DNA from: Sulfobacillus benefaciens
Lineage (GTDB): Bacteria > Bacillota > Sulfobacillia > Sulfobacillales > Sulfobacillaceae
Reading direction: 5' to 3'
Assembly: GCA_003023695.1 (NCBI GenBank)
Contig: PXYW01000008.1
Location: 1-64,000, forward strand
DNA length: 64,000 nucleotides
Part shown: positions 34,733 through 43,436 of the stretch, in pieces
Layout: each line of letters begins with the position of its first letter
How positions within the stretch are numbered: the first letter of the stretch is position 1
Program-made: the position numbers and the translations under genes
The notes under the pieces: model-generated
Seen by the model: only the letters and a program-made list of their open reading frames with translations
Told to the model about the DNA's origin: nothing
The model's database searches: none

Positions 34733-37188
34733 GCACCCTTGTCACGGATCAAAAGACCGAAGCGACCCGTTGGACTGGAAAAAATGTTCCCCGTAAAGAA
34801 GATGAGCGGTTGGTAAAAGGCCAGGGACGTTTTGCTGATGATATTCGTAGGCATAACGAAGCCCATGTTTATTTATTGAGGTCACCTTATGGGCATGCCC
34901 GGATTCGTTCTATTGACGTAACTGCGGCCAATAATTCGCCGGGGGTAATTTGCACTCTTACTGGAGAAGAAGTGGCGGTATTGCAAAAGCCATTTATGGA
35001 AATTGCCCCACCGCCTGGGGGGCTCATGGAAGATTACTGCCTTGCGGTTGGCAAGGTCCACTTCATGGGGGAACCAGTAGTGGCTATCTTAGCGGAAACG
35101 GAAGAGTTAGCTCGTGACGCTGCCGACCTTGTTGACATTGAATACGATCCGTTGCCCGCGGTGGTGGATGGGGAGGCAGCTCTACAATCTGATGCGCCTC
35201 TTGTTCATGAAGAAGCTGGTACGAACGTTGTATGGCACGGAGTATATGACTGGGGGGATATCCAAGGCGCTGTTTCCCGAGCCGATAAAGTGGTAAAAAT
35301 TGATCGCCTCCATTTTCACCGCTTTACTAGTACGCCCATTGAATGTAATGCGGCAGTAGTCGAGTATTACCCAGGGTCCGGTGAATATACTTTCTGGTGC
35401 AATAACACTATGCCTCAATTCGCGGCCATGTTTATGGGACCAGCGTTAGGCATCCCTACGGATCGGCTGCATTTTGTTACCCAAGATATTGGGGGATCTT
35501 TTGGCAATAAGATTACAACCTATGTGTATCTCACGATTTGCGCCATACTGGCTAAAAAGTCGGGAAGACCGGTGAAATGGACAGAGTATCGTACGGACCA
35601 TATTCTCGGAGGTTCCCATGGGAATGAACGCACCTTTCGGAACATTGTCGTACCGGTGATGGCCGATGGCACTATCTTGGGCATTTCCGCCACCGCAATT
35701 GATGACGCGGGAGCATTTCCACGCTATGAACCATTAGGATCGGTGATTTGGTCTCAAGTGGTGCCGAACGTTTATCGGTTTCGCGACGTGAAGATCGATT
35801 TTACTCAAGTTGTAACCAATAAGTGCCCAGTGGGCCCAAATCGAGGGTATTCTCGTTTACAGCATATGTGGATGGTCGAACGAATTGTAGATATCGTAGC
35901 GCACGAATTGCATTTAGATCCCATAGAGGTTCGCAAGAAAAACTATATCCAACCCGAGCAAATGCCCTATGAAACGCCCAATGGGTGTGTGTACGATTCC
36001 GGTGACTATCCCCGGTGTCTAGACCTTGCGTTAGAGCTAATTGATTACCCCAAGTGGCGTGAACGTCAAATCATGGCGCTAGGATCTGGAAAAATTATTG
36101 GAATTGGTATCGGATCGACCTTAGATTCAGGCACGAACAATTTTGGTCAAGCACGGATCATCAACCCCCAATTGCCTTTTTCGGGTAATGGTGAGGTATC
36201 CAACGTAAAACTTGATTTGTATGGTGAGGTTGTGGTAACCATTGGCACCACCCCCCAAGGACAGGGACACGAAACGACTGCTGCCCAAGTAGTATCCGAC
36301 ATTTTAGGCATTGATCCGGATCATGTTCGGGTACTGATAGGGCATGACAACGCGCGTAATGTATATACGGGATTTTCAGGCACCTACGCGAGTCAATTTG
36401 CAGTAACCGGATTGGGGGCCGTGCAAGGCGCCGCAGAAAAATTACGCCGTGAAATTGTTCAGCTTGCAGCAGGCGTATTACAGGCTGATGAGTCGGAAAT
36501 TGAACTCCGGGATGGATCGGCCTTTGTCAGGGGGCAAGAACAGAGGACTATTCCCTTCATTGGGTTGGCGAATATTGTGTTCGCCAATAATGCAACCATG
36601 CCTGCCGGATTAGATGTCTCGTTGAATTGTACCTATACCTACCGTCCTCCTTTTAGTGTTCCAGATGTAGAACGAAAATTTGGCAATTTAACCTTAACCT
36701 ATGCCACACAAATTCACGCCTGCGTGCTCGAAGTCGACGCGCAAACCGGGCACACGACCATTTTGGATTATGCTGCGGTGGATGATTCCGGGCGGTTAAT
36801 CCACCCCCAAATTGTGGAAGGTCAGGTTCATGGAGCGGCTGGATTAGGGATTGGGGGGGCCCTTTATGAAGCATTGGAATATGACGAAGAAGGGCAATTG
36901 CTTACCAGTAATTTTTACAGTTACAAGGCGGTTACGGCTGTGGATGTGCCCATGATGAAGACGGCTGCAATCGAATCTCCTTCACCGTTTAGTCCTAACG
37001 GGGCTAAAGGTATGGGTGAAGGTGGCGGAGCTCCATTGCATGCGATTTGTAGTGCGTTGCAAGACGTAATGCGGCAAACCAGCGGAGCGATTATCACGGA
37101 TTCTTTTAATCCGTCAGAACGTGTGTACTGGCTCATGCAAGACACGACCAAAGGCCGTGAGGGTGTGTCAGTAGAGGAACGAGCATAA
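34729..37188 (+). CDS. Molybdenum hydroxylase large subunit (CoxL-like)
   Basis: This is an 819-residue molybdopterin-cytosine-dinucleotide subunit of the xanthine-oxidase family. It starts with KEDERLVKGQGRFADDIR, contains QDIGGSFGNKITTYVY, and ends with the catalytic-glutamate loop AKGMGEGGGAPLHAICSAL. The CO-dehydrogenase form I loop (AYxCSFR) is absent, and the form II AYRGAGR is also not present; the corresponding segment is PNRGYSRLQHMW. The enzyme is therefore not a CO dehydrogenase and likely hydroxylates an aromatic N-heterocycle such as a pyridine, quinoline or pyrimidine ring. The substrate is unproven. Confidence 0.87.
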   Translation: MSTLVTDQKTEATRWTGKNVPRKEDERLVKGQGRFADDIRRHNEAHVYLLRSPYGHARIRSIDVTAANNSPGVICTLTGEEVAVLQKPFMEIAPPPGGLMEDYCLAVGKVHFMGEPVVAILAETEELARDAADLVDIEYDPLPAVVDGEAALQSDAPLVHEEAGTNVVWHGVYDWGDIQGAVSRADKVVKIDRLHFHRFTSTPIECNAAVVEYYPGSGEYTFWCNNTMPQFAAMFMGPALGIPTDRLHFVTQDIGGSFGNKITTYVYLTICAILAKKSGRPVKWTEYRTDHILGGSHGNERTFRNIVVPVMADGTILGISATAIDDAGAFPRYEPLGSVIWSQVVPNVYRFRDVKIDFTQVVTNKCPVGPNRGYSRLQHMWMVERIVDIVAHELHLDPIEVRKKNYIQPEQMPYETPNGCVYDSGDYPRCLDLALELIDYPKWRERQIMALGSGKIIGIGIGSTLDSGTNNFGQARIINPQLPFSGNGEVSNVKLDLYGEVVVTIGTTPQGQGHETTAAQVVSDILGIDPDHVRVLIGHDNARNVYTGFSGTYASQFAVTGLGAVQGAAEKLRREIVQLAAGVLQADESEIELRDGSAFVRGQEQRTIPFIGLANIVFANNATMPAGLDVSLNCTYTYRPPFSVPDVERKFGNLTLTYATQIHACVLEVDAQTGHTTILDYAAVDDSGRLIHPQIVEGQVHGAAGLGIGGALYEALEYDEEGQLLTSNFYSYKAVTAVDVPMMKTAAIESPSPFSPNGAKGMGEGGGAPLHAICSALQDVMRQTSGAIITDSFNPSERVYWLMQDTTKGREGVSVEERA

Positions 37189-37208
37189 ATGTCAAGGGAG
37201 GGATTTGC

Positions 37209-37949
37209 GTGAGGGTCTCATACGATTTTCGAGATCGGGTTGTGGTGGTCACTGGTGGCGGTCACGGAATTGGTGCGGGACTCTGCCTAGAGGTTGCCAA
37301 AGCGGGAGGCGTGGCGATATCTGCGGATATCGCCCCCGATCCATCGCTGGCCACAAAAAGTGAGCGCATCCAAGTAGAAAAAGTGGACGTTGGTGATGGC
37401 CAGGGTTTACAGAGATTTTTGGAAAGTGTCATTGTGCAGCACGGGCATATAGACAGCTTTGTTCAGGCAGCAGCGATCCAACCCCGTCAATTGATTCAGG
37501 AAATGAGTGCAGAGACCTGGCTGCGGGTGATGGATATCAATCTCAACAGCTTATTTTACGCGGCACAAATCCTTATTCCTCACATGACCCAAAGACATTA
37601 TGGTTCTATCGTGACATTTTCTTCGGGGTTAGCCACGACGGGTTGGGCTAAAGCATCAGCATATGCAACCACAAAGGCAGCGTTAGTCGCATTAATCAAA
37701 TCGATTGCTAAAGAAACCTTGCCTTATGGAGTACGTGCTAACATTGTAGCCCCTGGCATAACTGATACGGATTTGTTTACGGGACCCAATTCCCAGGATG
37801 AGCAAGAATTCTTCCGGGTTCGGGGGGGCGGTGTGGGAACGGTCGATGAAGTGGTTCCGTTGTTAATGTTTCTCATTTCTGACGCCTCTCAATCTCTGAC
37901 AGGCGCTTTGTTGAGCCGTGACTTAATTATTCATCCGCAGGATGTATGA
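37209..37949 (+). CDS. Short-chain dehydrogenase/reductase
   Basis: This 246-residue classical SDR has the cofactor motif TGGGHGIGAG near residue 15, the catalytic YATTK (SAYATTKAAL), an upstream Ser in FSSGLATTGW, and the PGITDTDLF loop. Cytosolic. It uses NAD(H) or NADP(H) to oxidise or reduce an alcohol/ketone or a dihydrodiol intermediate. GTG 37209 follows AGGGAGGG. The stop overlaps the next, longer frame, but I place the start of the flavoprotein gene at 37967, leaving a 17-base gap. Confidence 0.88.
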   Translation: MRVSYDFRDRVVVVTGGGHGIGAGLCLEVAKAGGVAISADIAPDPSLATKSERIQVEKVDVGDGQGLQRFLESVIVQHGHIDSFVQAAAIQPRQLIQEMSAETWLRVMDINLNSLFYAAQILIPHMTQRHYGSIVTFSSGLATTGWAKASAYATTKAALVALIKSIAKETLPYGVRANIVAPGITDTDLFTGPNSQDEQEFFRVRGGGVGTVDEVVPLLMFLISDASQSLTGALLSRDLIIHPQDV

Positions 37950-37966
37950 TCGGGAGGCGACACATC

Positions 37967-39625
37967 ATGGAACGGATTCCTGTGGCCATCATTGGTGGTG
38001 GACCCGTAGGGTTGGCTGCCGGCTTGGAATTTGAGCGATTTCAAGTACCTTATCAAATTTTTGAAGAGGACTCAGGATTATCGTCCAAACCCAAAGCAGG
38101 AACAATCTTACCGCGATCCTTAGAGATATTCAGACAAGAAGGTGTGATTCAAGGGATATTACGCGAAGGGTTGCGTTTTGATGAAGTTCATTTTATTGAC
38201 CGAGTGACCGATAAGATTTTGATGCGGATGTTGATGTACCCAATGGCGGACGAAAGTCTCTATCCGTTTATCTTGAACTTGCCGCAAAGCGATCTTGAAG
38301 CTCTCATGGCAGAAAAAATCTATCAGAGCAAAATTGGGAGATTGAACTTACGTCAACGATTGCTGTCAATTGAACAAGTGGAAGATCATTGTGTTTTGCA
38401 ATTCGAAACCCCTACCGGACATGAGAGCATGGAAGCGGAATACGTGTTGGCTTGTGATGGCGGGCGGAGCGTGATACGACATCAATTAGGTATTGAAATG
38501 GAGGGTGTCACGCATCCTGAGCGATTTTTGGTTGCAGACTTCAAGGTAGATTTGGACCGTCGATCAGGTCGTCAGTTAACCTACTTGTCATATGTGTTTG
38601 ATCCTGAAGAATGGGTTATATTTGTCCGGCAGCCTCGGTTTTGGAGGTTTCTCATTCCCATTCTTCCTGATGCCGCAGAACCTACTGCGTCTATCGTAAT
38701 AGAGAAAATCCGGCGAGTAGTAAAGAATCCGACGTTGCCCATTGAGTTGATTGATATGGGCATTTACAACGTGCACCATAGGACCGCCACAAAGTGGCAA
38801 GATGGTCGCATATTTCTATTGGGGGACGCAGCGCATCTCATTACTCCAGTGGGTGGGTTGGGTCTAAATACTGGTATTCAAGATGCAAATAACTTGGCTT
38901 GGAAGTTGGTGTGGGTTCTCCGCAAGTGGGCTGGCCCAGACCTGCTACGATCGTATGAACGCGAACGAGCTCCGATTGCTCGGTTCAATGCAAGAAACCA
39001 AGCTGAGCGTAACCGGGACGTTATGCGGATGAAGAGTCCAATTAAACGAACCATGCGAAATATCGTGTTGGGGTGGATGGACAGGGCCGAAGGCTTGCAA
39101 TGGCAAGCGGCTCATATGCGATCTTTGCTGGGAACAAGCTATAAGCCAACTCCAAAAAAACCGGGATTATTTAGTCAATTGAAGACCGCCCGGCGTTTTG
39201 TGCGACCTCCGGTAGAAGTTGGCGATCGCTTTCCTGACGGGGAAGTTCTCGATTCCAAGGGCTCGACGCGACGGCTCCATGATTTTATTGATGAAGGGTT
39301 CTTGGCGTTATATGTTCAGGACGTTCGAACCCGCCCCGAGTTGGGAGAAAGCCTGGAGGGAGTCCAAAAGTATCTTTTAACGCGATTCGACGCGGCGTTT
39401 GACACGAATTTGCGTGAGCAGGCGCTATATGATAAGGGCGGTAGATTAATTAGACGTATCGGAGCGGTGGACGGATCCATCTATCTCATCAGACCGGATT
39501 CTCATGTTGCTGCGATTATATCCGAGAAAGACGCGCACAATCTACCAACCATTTATCACCGATTGCTAAGTACAGAAGTCTTTCGCGAAGCTCCAACCGG
39601 TGAATCCCTGACAGCTATATTATAG
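37967..39625 (+). CDS. FAD-dependent aromatic hydroxylase (PheA/MhpA type)
   Basis: This 552-residue group-A flavoprotein monooxygenase has the GxGxxG motif IIGGGPVGLAAGLEFE, the middle DG-type motif LACDGGRSVIRHQLG, and the GD motif GDAAHLITPVGGLGLNTG. The C-terminal part (about 400 on) contains a thioredoxin-like domain common to phenol and 3-(3-hydroxyphenyl)propionate hydroxylases. It would hydroxylate an aromatic ring using NAD(P)H and O2. ATG 37967 is preferred, with CGGGAGG upstream. With the molybdenum hydroxylase it forms two sequential hydroxylation steps on the pathway substrate (inferred). Confidence 0.88.
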   Translation: MERIPVAIIGGGPVGLAAGLEFERFQVPYQIFEEDSGLSSKPKAGTILPRSLEIFRQEGVIQGILREGLRFDEVHFIDRVTDKILMRMLMYPMADESLYPFILNLPQSDLEALMAEKIYQSKIGRLNLRQRLLSIEQVEDHCVLQFETPTGHESMEAEYVLACDGGRSVIRHQLGIEMEGVTHPERFLVADFKVDLDRRSGRQLTYLSYVFDPEEWVIFVRQPRFWRFLIPILPDAAEPTASIVIEKIRRVVKNPTLPIELIDMGIYNVHHRTATKWQDGRIFLLGDAAHLITPVGGLGLNTGIQDANNLAWKLVWVLRKWAGPDLLRSYERERAPIARFNARNQAERNRDVMRMKSPIKRTMRNIVLGWMDRAEGLQWQAAHMRSLLGTSYKPTPKKPGLFSQLKTARRFVRPPVEVGDRFPDGEVLDSKGSTRRLHDFIDEGFLALYVQDVRTRPELGESLEGVQKYLLTRFDAAFDTNLREQALYDKGGRLIRRIGAVDGSIYLIRPDSHVAAIISEKDAHNLPTIYHRLLSTEVFREAPTGESLTAIL

Positions 39626-39637
39626 GAGGAATTATCC

Positions 39638-40093
39638 ATGAAAATTGCGGAAAATGGCACGTTTTTCGTGCATGCTACTCAGCAAGAGGTTTTGGCACTT
39701 GTGACCGATCCTGAATTTTTGGCGCGTACCTTACCGGACTCCAAAGGGTATCGGGTGACGGGTGCGGATTCTGCGGTTGTTGACATGTTGATTGGGGTTT
39801 CGCATATCAAGGGAACCATGCCAACAACTCTGGCCATTCTTTCGCGAGACGCTGAAACCCCGTTAACTGTAAGAGTTACGGCTCAGGGCTTAGGAAGTCG
39901 TGTGGACATGACACTGACGTTTCAACTGCAAGAACAGCCAGAGGGAACCCAGGTGAATTGGTCCAGTGATGCAATGATAAGCGGGGTATTGGCAAGCGTG
40001 GGATCGGGTCTTTTACGCCCACTCGCTAAACGGAACTTTGATGGCATTGTGACCGCGATACAAGAGGCAATTGAGGCAGCATACCGTCACTAA
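39638..40093 (+). CDS. CoxG-like SRPBCC protein
   Basis: This 151-residue START/SRPBCC-fold protein starts MKIAENGTFFVHATQQEVLALVTDPEFLARTLPD. The family includes CoxG, which anchors CO dehydrogenase to the membrane in carboxydotrophs; other members bind hydrophobic ligands. The C-terminal extension that anchors CoxG is absent, so membrane attachment is unsure. It lies 12 bases after the flavoprotein gene with an AGGAGG site. Association with the Mo hydroxylase is likely from gene context. Confidence 0.8.
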   Translation: MKIAENGTFFVHATQQEVLALVTDPEFLARTLPDSKGYRVTGADSAVVDMLIGVSHIKGTMPTTLAILSRDAETPLTVRVTAQGLGSRVDMTLTFQLQEQPEGTQVNWSSDAMISGVLASVGSGLLRPLAKRNFDGIVTAIQEAIEAAYRH

Positions 40094-40114
40094 CGAAGGA
40101 GGCGTTTGCCGCAT

Positions 40115-40930
40115 ATGGACCTAAAACGTCTCGGAATTAGTGCTATTACTTCTCGTAATTGGTCAGCCTGGCAAGATCTTGAAGTGTACTGCCAAATGGG
40201 CATTCAGGGTATCGGACTCTGGCGAGATAAACTCGTAGACATTGATCTTAAAGAATATCGTCGGCACTTAAATGCGTGTGCCATGACGGTCACTAATCTA
40301 TGTTTTACCGGCCAATTTACACTGGGAGTGGATGCTGCTATTCGCGATGGCCTTCAAGCCTTGACAGTGGCAGAAACCGTTGGGGCTGATACGATTCTGG
40401 TAATTAGTGGTCCGATTGATCATCTCACCATGAAAGAAGCTGATGAACGAGTTGTTGTCGGATTGCGAGAGTTAGCCGTTGAAGCGAGTACTCGTAACAT
40501 CAGCCTGGCGCTAGAGGCATTGCATCCCATGGATATGACCCAGTGGACGGTGATTCCAACGTTGGACAAGGCATTGGATTTAGTTGACCGAGTCGATCAC
40601 GATAATGTTGGCGTCATGCTGGATCTTTATAACACATGGTGGGACCCGCGGTTATCTCAGGCAATCCAGCGTGCTAGAGGCCGTATTTTGTGTGTTCAAT
40701 TAGCCGATTGGAGAAATCCTACCCGGTCATTTACTGACCGAACGGTGCCAGGCCGAGGTATCGCACCATTGGCAGACCTCATTAGTCAAATAGAATCGGT
40801 GGGGTATTCTGGATGGTATGACCTCGAGATATTTTCCGATGAATTGTGGGCCCTGGAGGACTATGGTTCGGTGTTGGACGAGATGATTCAATGGTGGTCA
40901 ACGATAGGGGAGGAATCTCCAAGTGAGTGA
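40115..40930 (+). CDS. Sugar-phosphate isomerase/epimerase-like TIM barrel
   Basis: This ~271-residue protein belongs to the xylose-isomerase-like TIM barrel (AP endonuclease 2) family. Metal-binding landmarks are SLALEALHP (Glu), VGVMLDLYNTW (Asp), and VPGRGIAPLADLI with YDLEIFSDELW (Glu). Such enzymes isomerise hydroxy-keto acids or cleave ring-opened products. ATG 40115 follows GGAGG at 40097-40101; the TTG at 40106 is less likely. The stop overlaps the next gene start by 8 bases, so the genes are coupled. The exact reaction in the cluster is unknown. Confidence 0.82.
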   Translation: MDLKRLGISAITSRNWSAWQDLEVYCQMGIQGIGLWRDKLVDIDLKEYRRHLNACAMTVTNLCFTGQFTLGVDAAIRDGLQALTVAETVGADTILVISGPIDHLTMKEADERVVVGLRELAVEASTRNISLALEALHPMDMTQWTVIPTLDKALDLVDRVDHDNVGVMLDLYNTWWDPRLSQAIQRARGRILCVQLADWRNPTRSFTDRTVPGRGIAPLADLISQIESVGYSGWYDLEIFSDELWALEDYGSVLDEMIQWWSTIGEESPSE

Positions 40931-42509
40931 TGCTGATGTAGTGGTCATTGGATCGGGGCATAATGGGTTATCCGCTGCTATGTATTTGGCGAAGGCTGGA
41001 TGGAAGGTAGTAGTCTTAGAGCAATCGCAAGTTCCAGGAGGAGCGGCAAAATCCGGGGAGGTTACTAAGCCGGGTTTTATCCATGATCTCTACGCGACGA
41101 ATCTGGGCCTGTTTCTGGGCTCCCCTGTGTACCGGGATTTTGGGCCAATGCTGACCCAGTCAGGCTTGGCCTTAGAGGTTTCCTCCGAACCCTATGCGAG
41201 CGTTTTTCCCCATGGAACAGCCCTATCCATGTACACTGACGCAGAAAAGTCGCTTGCATCTATCGCTAATTTTTCTCCCGAAGATGCCGAAGCGTGGCAA
41301 CATTTGGTTGACTATTTTCAAAGAGTCTCACCTTATTTATTCCCCTTACTGCAAATGCCGGTTCCATCCTTCGAATTTGGGCGTGGGATTTTTCGTATGA
41401 CCCGCGCTTTAGGATGGACTGGAACCCAAGAACTATTGAGCTTGCTGTTGCAATCGCCCAGGGAATTTGTTGAATCATGGTTTTCGTCAAAGGAAATGCA
41501 GGCGTTGTTGATTCCTTGGGGGTTTCACTTGGACTACGGACCCGATGTGTCCGGGGGAGCCACCTTTCCTTTTTTGGAGTCGGTTGCGGATCATCTCAAT
41601 GGAATGGCCATCGCGCGAGGAGGTATTGGTCTTCTTGTTCACAGCATGATAAATATAATAAAAGGGTATGGTGGACAGGTTGAAGTTAACGCGCCAGTAA
41701 CCCAGATTTTGACCGACAACGCTGGGCATGCCACTGGAGTCAAACTATCCGATGGCCGAACCATTGCTGCAAGACGGGCTGTATTAGCAAACGTCAACAT
41801 CCGTACATTATTTGAATCACTCGTAGATCCGACCGTGGTAAACCACGGATTTTTGAAACGGATTCAGAAGTTTAGGTTTGGGCCGGGTACGATGATGGTC
41901 CATTTAGCATTATCGGGGGAGGTTCCTTGGCTAAATCCGAGCGTTACACGTTCAATGTATGTGCATATAGGGCCCTATGTGAATGATGTCGCCCGCACCT
42001 ATCAACAAGCCGTCGCAGGTTACCTCCCTGATAGTCCACTTTTGGTGGTGGGTCAACAATCTCAATGGGACCACAGTCGGGCCCCCGATGGTATGCACAC
42101 AGTATGGATACAAGTGCGGGCAGTCCCGGGACATCCTATCGGGGATGCGGCAGGGAGCATTGTTACCACAGATTGGAGCACTATGGGGCCTCTTTATGCT
42201 CAGCGTGTTTTGGATAAATTGGAAGAATATGCCCCTGGTGTTACTAGCCGCATCTTAGCAATGACGGTTATGACGCCGCAAGATTTGCAAAATGACAATC
42301 CTAATTTAGTAGGTGGCGATAGCATATCGGGAAGCCACCACTTAGACCAATTTTATTTCCTTCGTCCGGTGCCGGGATGGTCTCGTTATCGTACCCCTGT
42401 TCCCGGGCTATGGGTTGTAGGGGCCTCGACGTGGCCAGGTGGAGGGCTAAATGCGGTCTCTGGATATTTGGCGGCACAGGCTTTGTTAAAGAGCCGAGGG
42501 CGACATTAA
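40923..42509 (+). CDS. Phytoene-desaturase-like FAD oxidoreductase
   Basis: This is a 528-residue NAD(P)/FAD-dependent oxidoreductase of the phytoene-desaturase/CrtI superfamily. The dinucleotide motif is VVIGSGHNGLSAAMYLAKAG, then EQSQVPGGAAKSGE. The C-terminal FAD segment is PGLWVVGASTWPGGGLNAVSG. The superfamily covers desaturases and amine oxidases. No carotenoid gene is present nearby, so a role in dehydrogenating a ring or a small acid of the pathway is more likely. GTG 40923 follows a GAGG site. It is the last gene of the cluster; the next gene is convergent. Confidence 0.8.
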   Translation: MSDADVVVIGSGHNGLSAAMYLAKAGWKVVVLEQSQVPGGAAKSGEVTKPGFIHDLYATNLGLFLGSPVYRDFGPMLTQSGLALEVSSEPYASVFPHGTALSMYTDAEKSLASIANFSPEDAEAWQHLVDYFQRVSPYLFPLLQMPVPSFEFGRGIFRMTRALGWTGTQELLSLLLQSPREFVESWFSSKEMQALLIPWGFHLDYGPDVSGGATFPFLESVADHLNGMAIARGGIGLLVHSMINIIKGYGGQVEVNAPVTQILTDNAGHATGVKLSDGRTIAARRAVLANVNIRTLFESLVDPTVVNHGFLKRIQKFRFGPGTMMVHLALSGEVPWLNPSVTRSMYVHIGPYVNDVARTYQQAVAGYLPDSPLLVVGQQSQWDHSRAPDGMHTVWIQVRAVPGHPIGDAAGSIVTTDWSTMGPLYAQRVLDKLEEYAPGVTSRILAMTVMTPQDLQNDNPNLVGGDSISGSHHLDQFYFLRPVPGWSRYRTPVPGLWVVGASTWPGGGLNAVSGYLAAQALLKSRGRH

Positions 42510-42594
42510 CGTATTGGGGAATCTTCCCATTAATTTTAATGCGGTGCCGTCTTGCGGCTCGAGATTGATAGTGTCTTATTGAGGATGCTCCATC

Positions 42595-43131
42595 CTAAAA
42601 ACTCGGAGGTGTCACGGTTACCAAGTAAATGCAGGGTTTTGTTGAAGTATTAACATAACGATGGGCACGTCTGGAATCGAAATAGATACTATCACCTTTC
42701 AGTAAGGTGTAGGAATCGGTTGCAAATTCTACTACTAAAGTCCCTTCGAGAACAACTGCACATTCTTCGGAATTATGCTCCCACAGTTCTGGAGAGGAGG
42801 CTGCGCCCGGCTCTAGTGTGCCTTCTAAAACTTCTAAACGACCGAATCCCGGTGAAACGCGGCTATAAGCGACAGCGCCCGGTGATGCAGTTAGTGAGGG
42901 GCGCCGGTTATGGGGGACAACGGCTACACTAGTTTCAGGAGTCTCTTGGAATAAGCTAAATAATGGTATATTAAAAGCTTTAGCGAGTTTTCTCAAAGTG
43001 TCTAAACTAGGATCTAATTGGTCTCGTTCTACTTGGCTTAACAGAGCAATTGACACTCCAGCTGCTTCGGAAAGCTGCTTCAAGCTCATGCCCCGATCAT
43101 GGCGTAAATTTCGCAAACGCTGTCCTAACAT
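42595..43131 (-). CDS. XRE-cupin regulator
   Basis: This 178-residue regulator has an N-terminal HTH_XRE domain (LGQRLRNLRHDRGMSLKQL, then GVSIALLSQVERDQLDPSL) and a C-terminal cupin (PELWEHNSEECAVVLEGTL, then LLKGDSIYFDSRRAHRY). Proteins of this build (PuuR/SinR-like) sense small amine- or amino-acid-type ligands. It is divergent from an APC permease, with a clear promoter and a perfect palindrome between them, so it most likely controls the permease operon. It is convergent with the preceding oxidoreductase. Confidence 0.9.
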   Translation of the reverse strand: MLGQRLRNLRHDRGMSLKQLSEAAGVSIALLSQVERDQLDPSLDTLRKLAKAFNIPLFSLFQETPETSVAVVPHNRRPSLTASPGAVAYSRVSPGFGRLEVLEGTLEPGAASSPELWEHNSEECAVVLEGTLVVEFATDSYTLLKGDSIYFDSRRAHRYVNTSTKPCIYLVTVTPPSF

Positions 43132-43329
43132 GTTTAATGGCCCTCCGTGTTCAATCGTGATGCATTTGTTATTCTACCCGTTTTTGCATAAGTGATGACA
43201 GACTTGAGAATTAGCAAACATTAGTTGTTTATGTGAAGCCAATGATGGAATGAATGAAGTAAAGGCCTTTAATTAGTTATTTGTGATGAGTAATCTGTGA
43301 TAACGGTGGAAAGTTCATAATTGAGTGTA

Positions 43330-43389
43330 TTGACGGGGGCATTTGTCTTTGGTACGATACCTCTGGGGATTTTATACACACTATAAAAT
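43330..43389 (+). promoter_or_regulatory. Promoter and operator of the APC permease operon
   Basis: TTGACG (43330-43335) and TACGAT (43353-43358) are 17 bases apart. Ten bases downstream lies a perfect 8-base inverted repeat, ATTTTATA-cacac-TATAAAAT (43369-43389), placed where a repressor would block the start of transcription. The divergent XRE-cupin protein is the natural candidate to bind it. The rest of the 305-base gap holds no gene. Confidence 0.65.
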
Positions 43390-43436
43390 TTCACAACAGG
43401 TATCATTAATCTGGTGGATTAGAAGGAGGATGGAAT

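Noticed and set aside
33346-37188. Carbon monoxide dehydrogenase (CoxMSL)
   Set aside because: The order M-S-L fits, but the form I AYxCSFR loop is missing and the context is aromatic catabolism.
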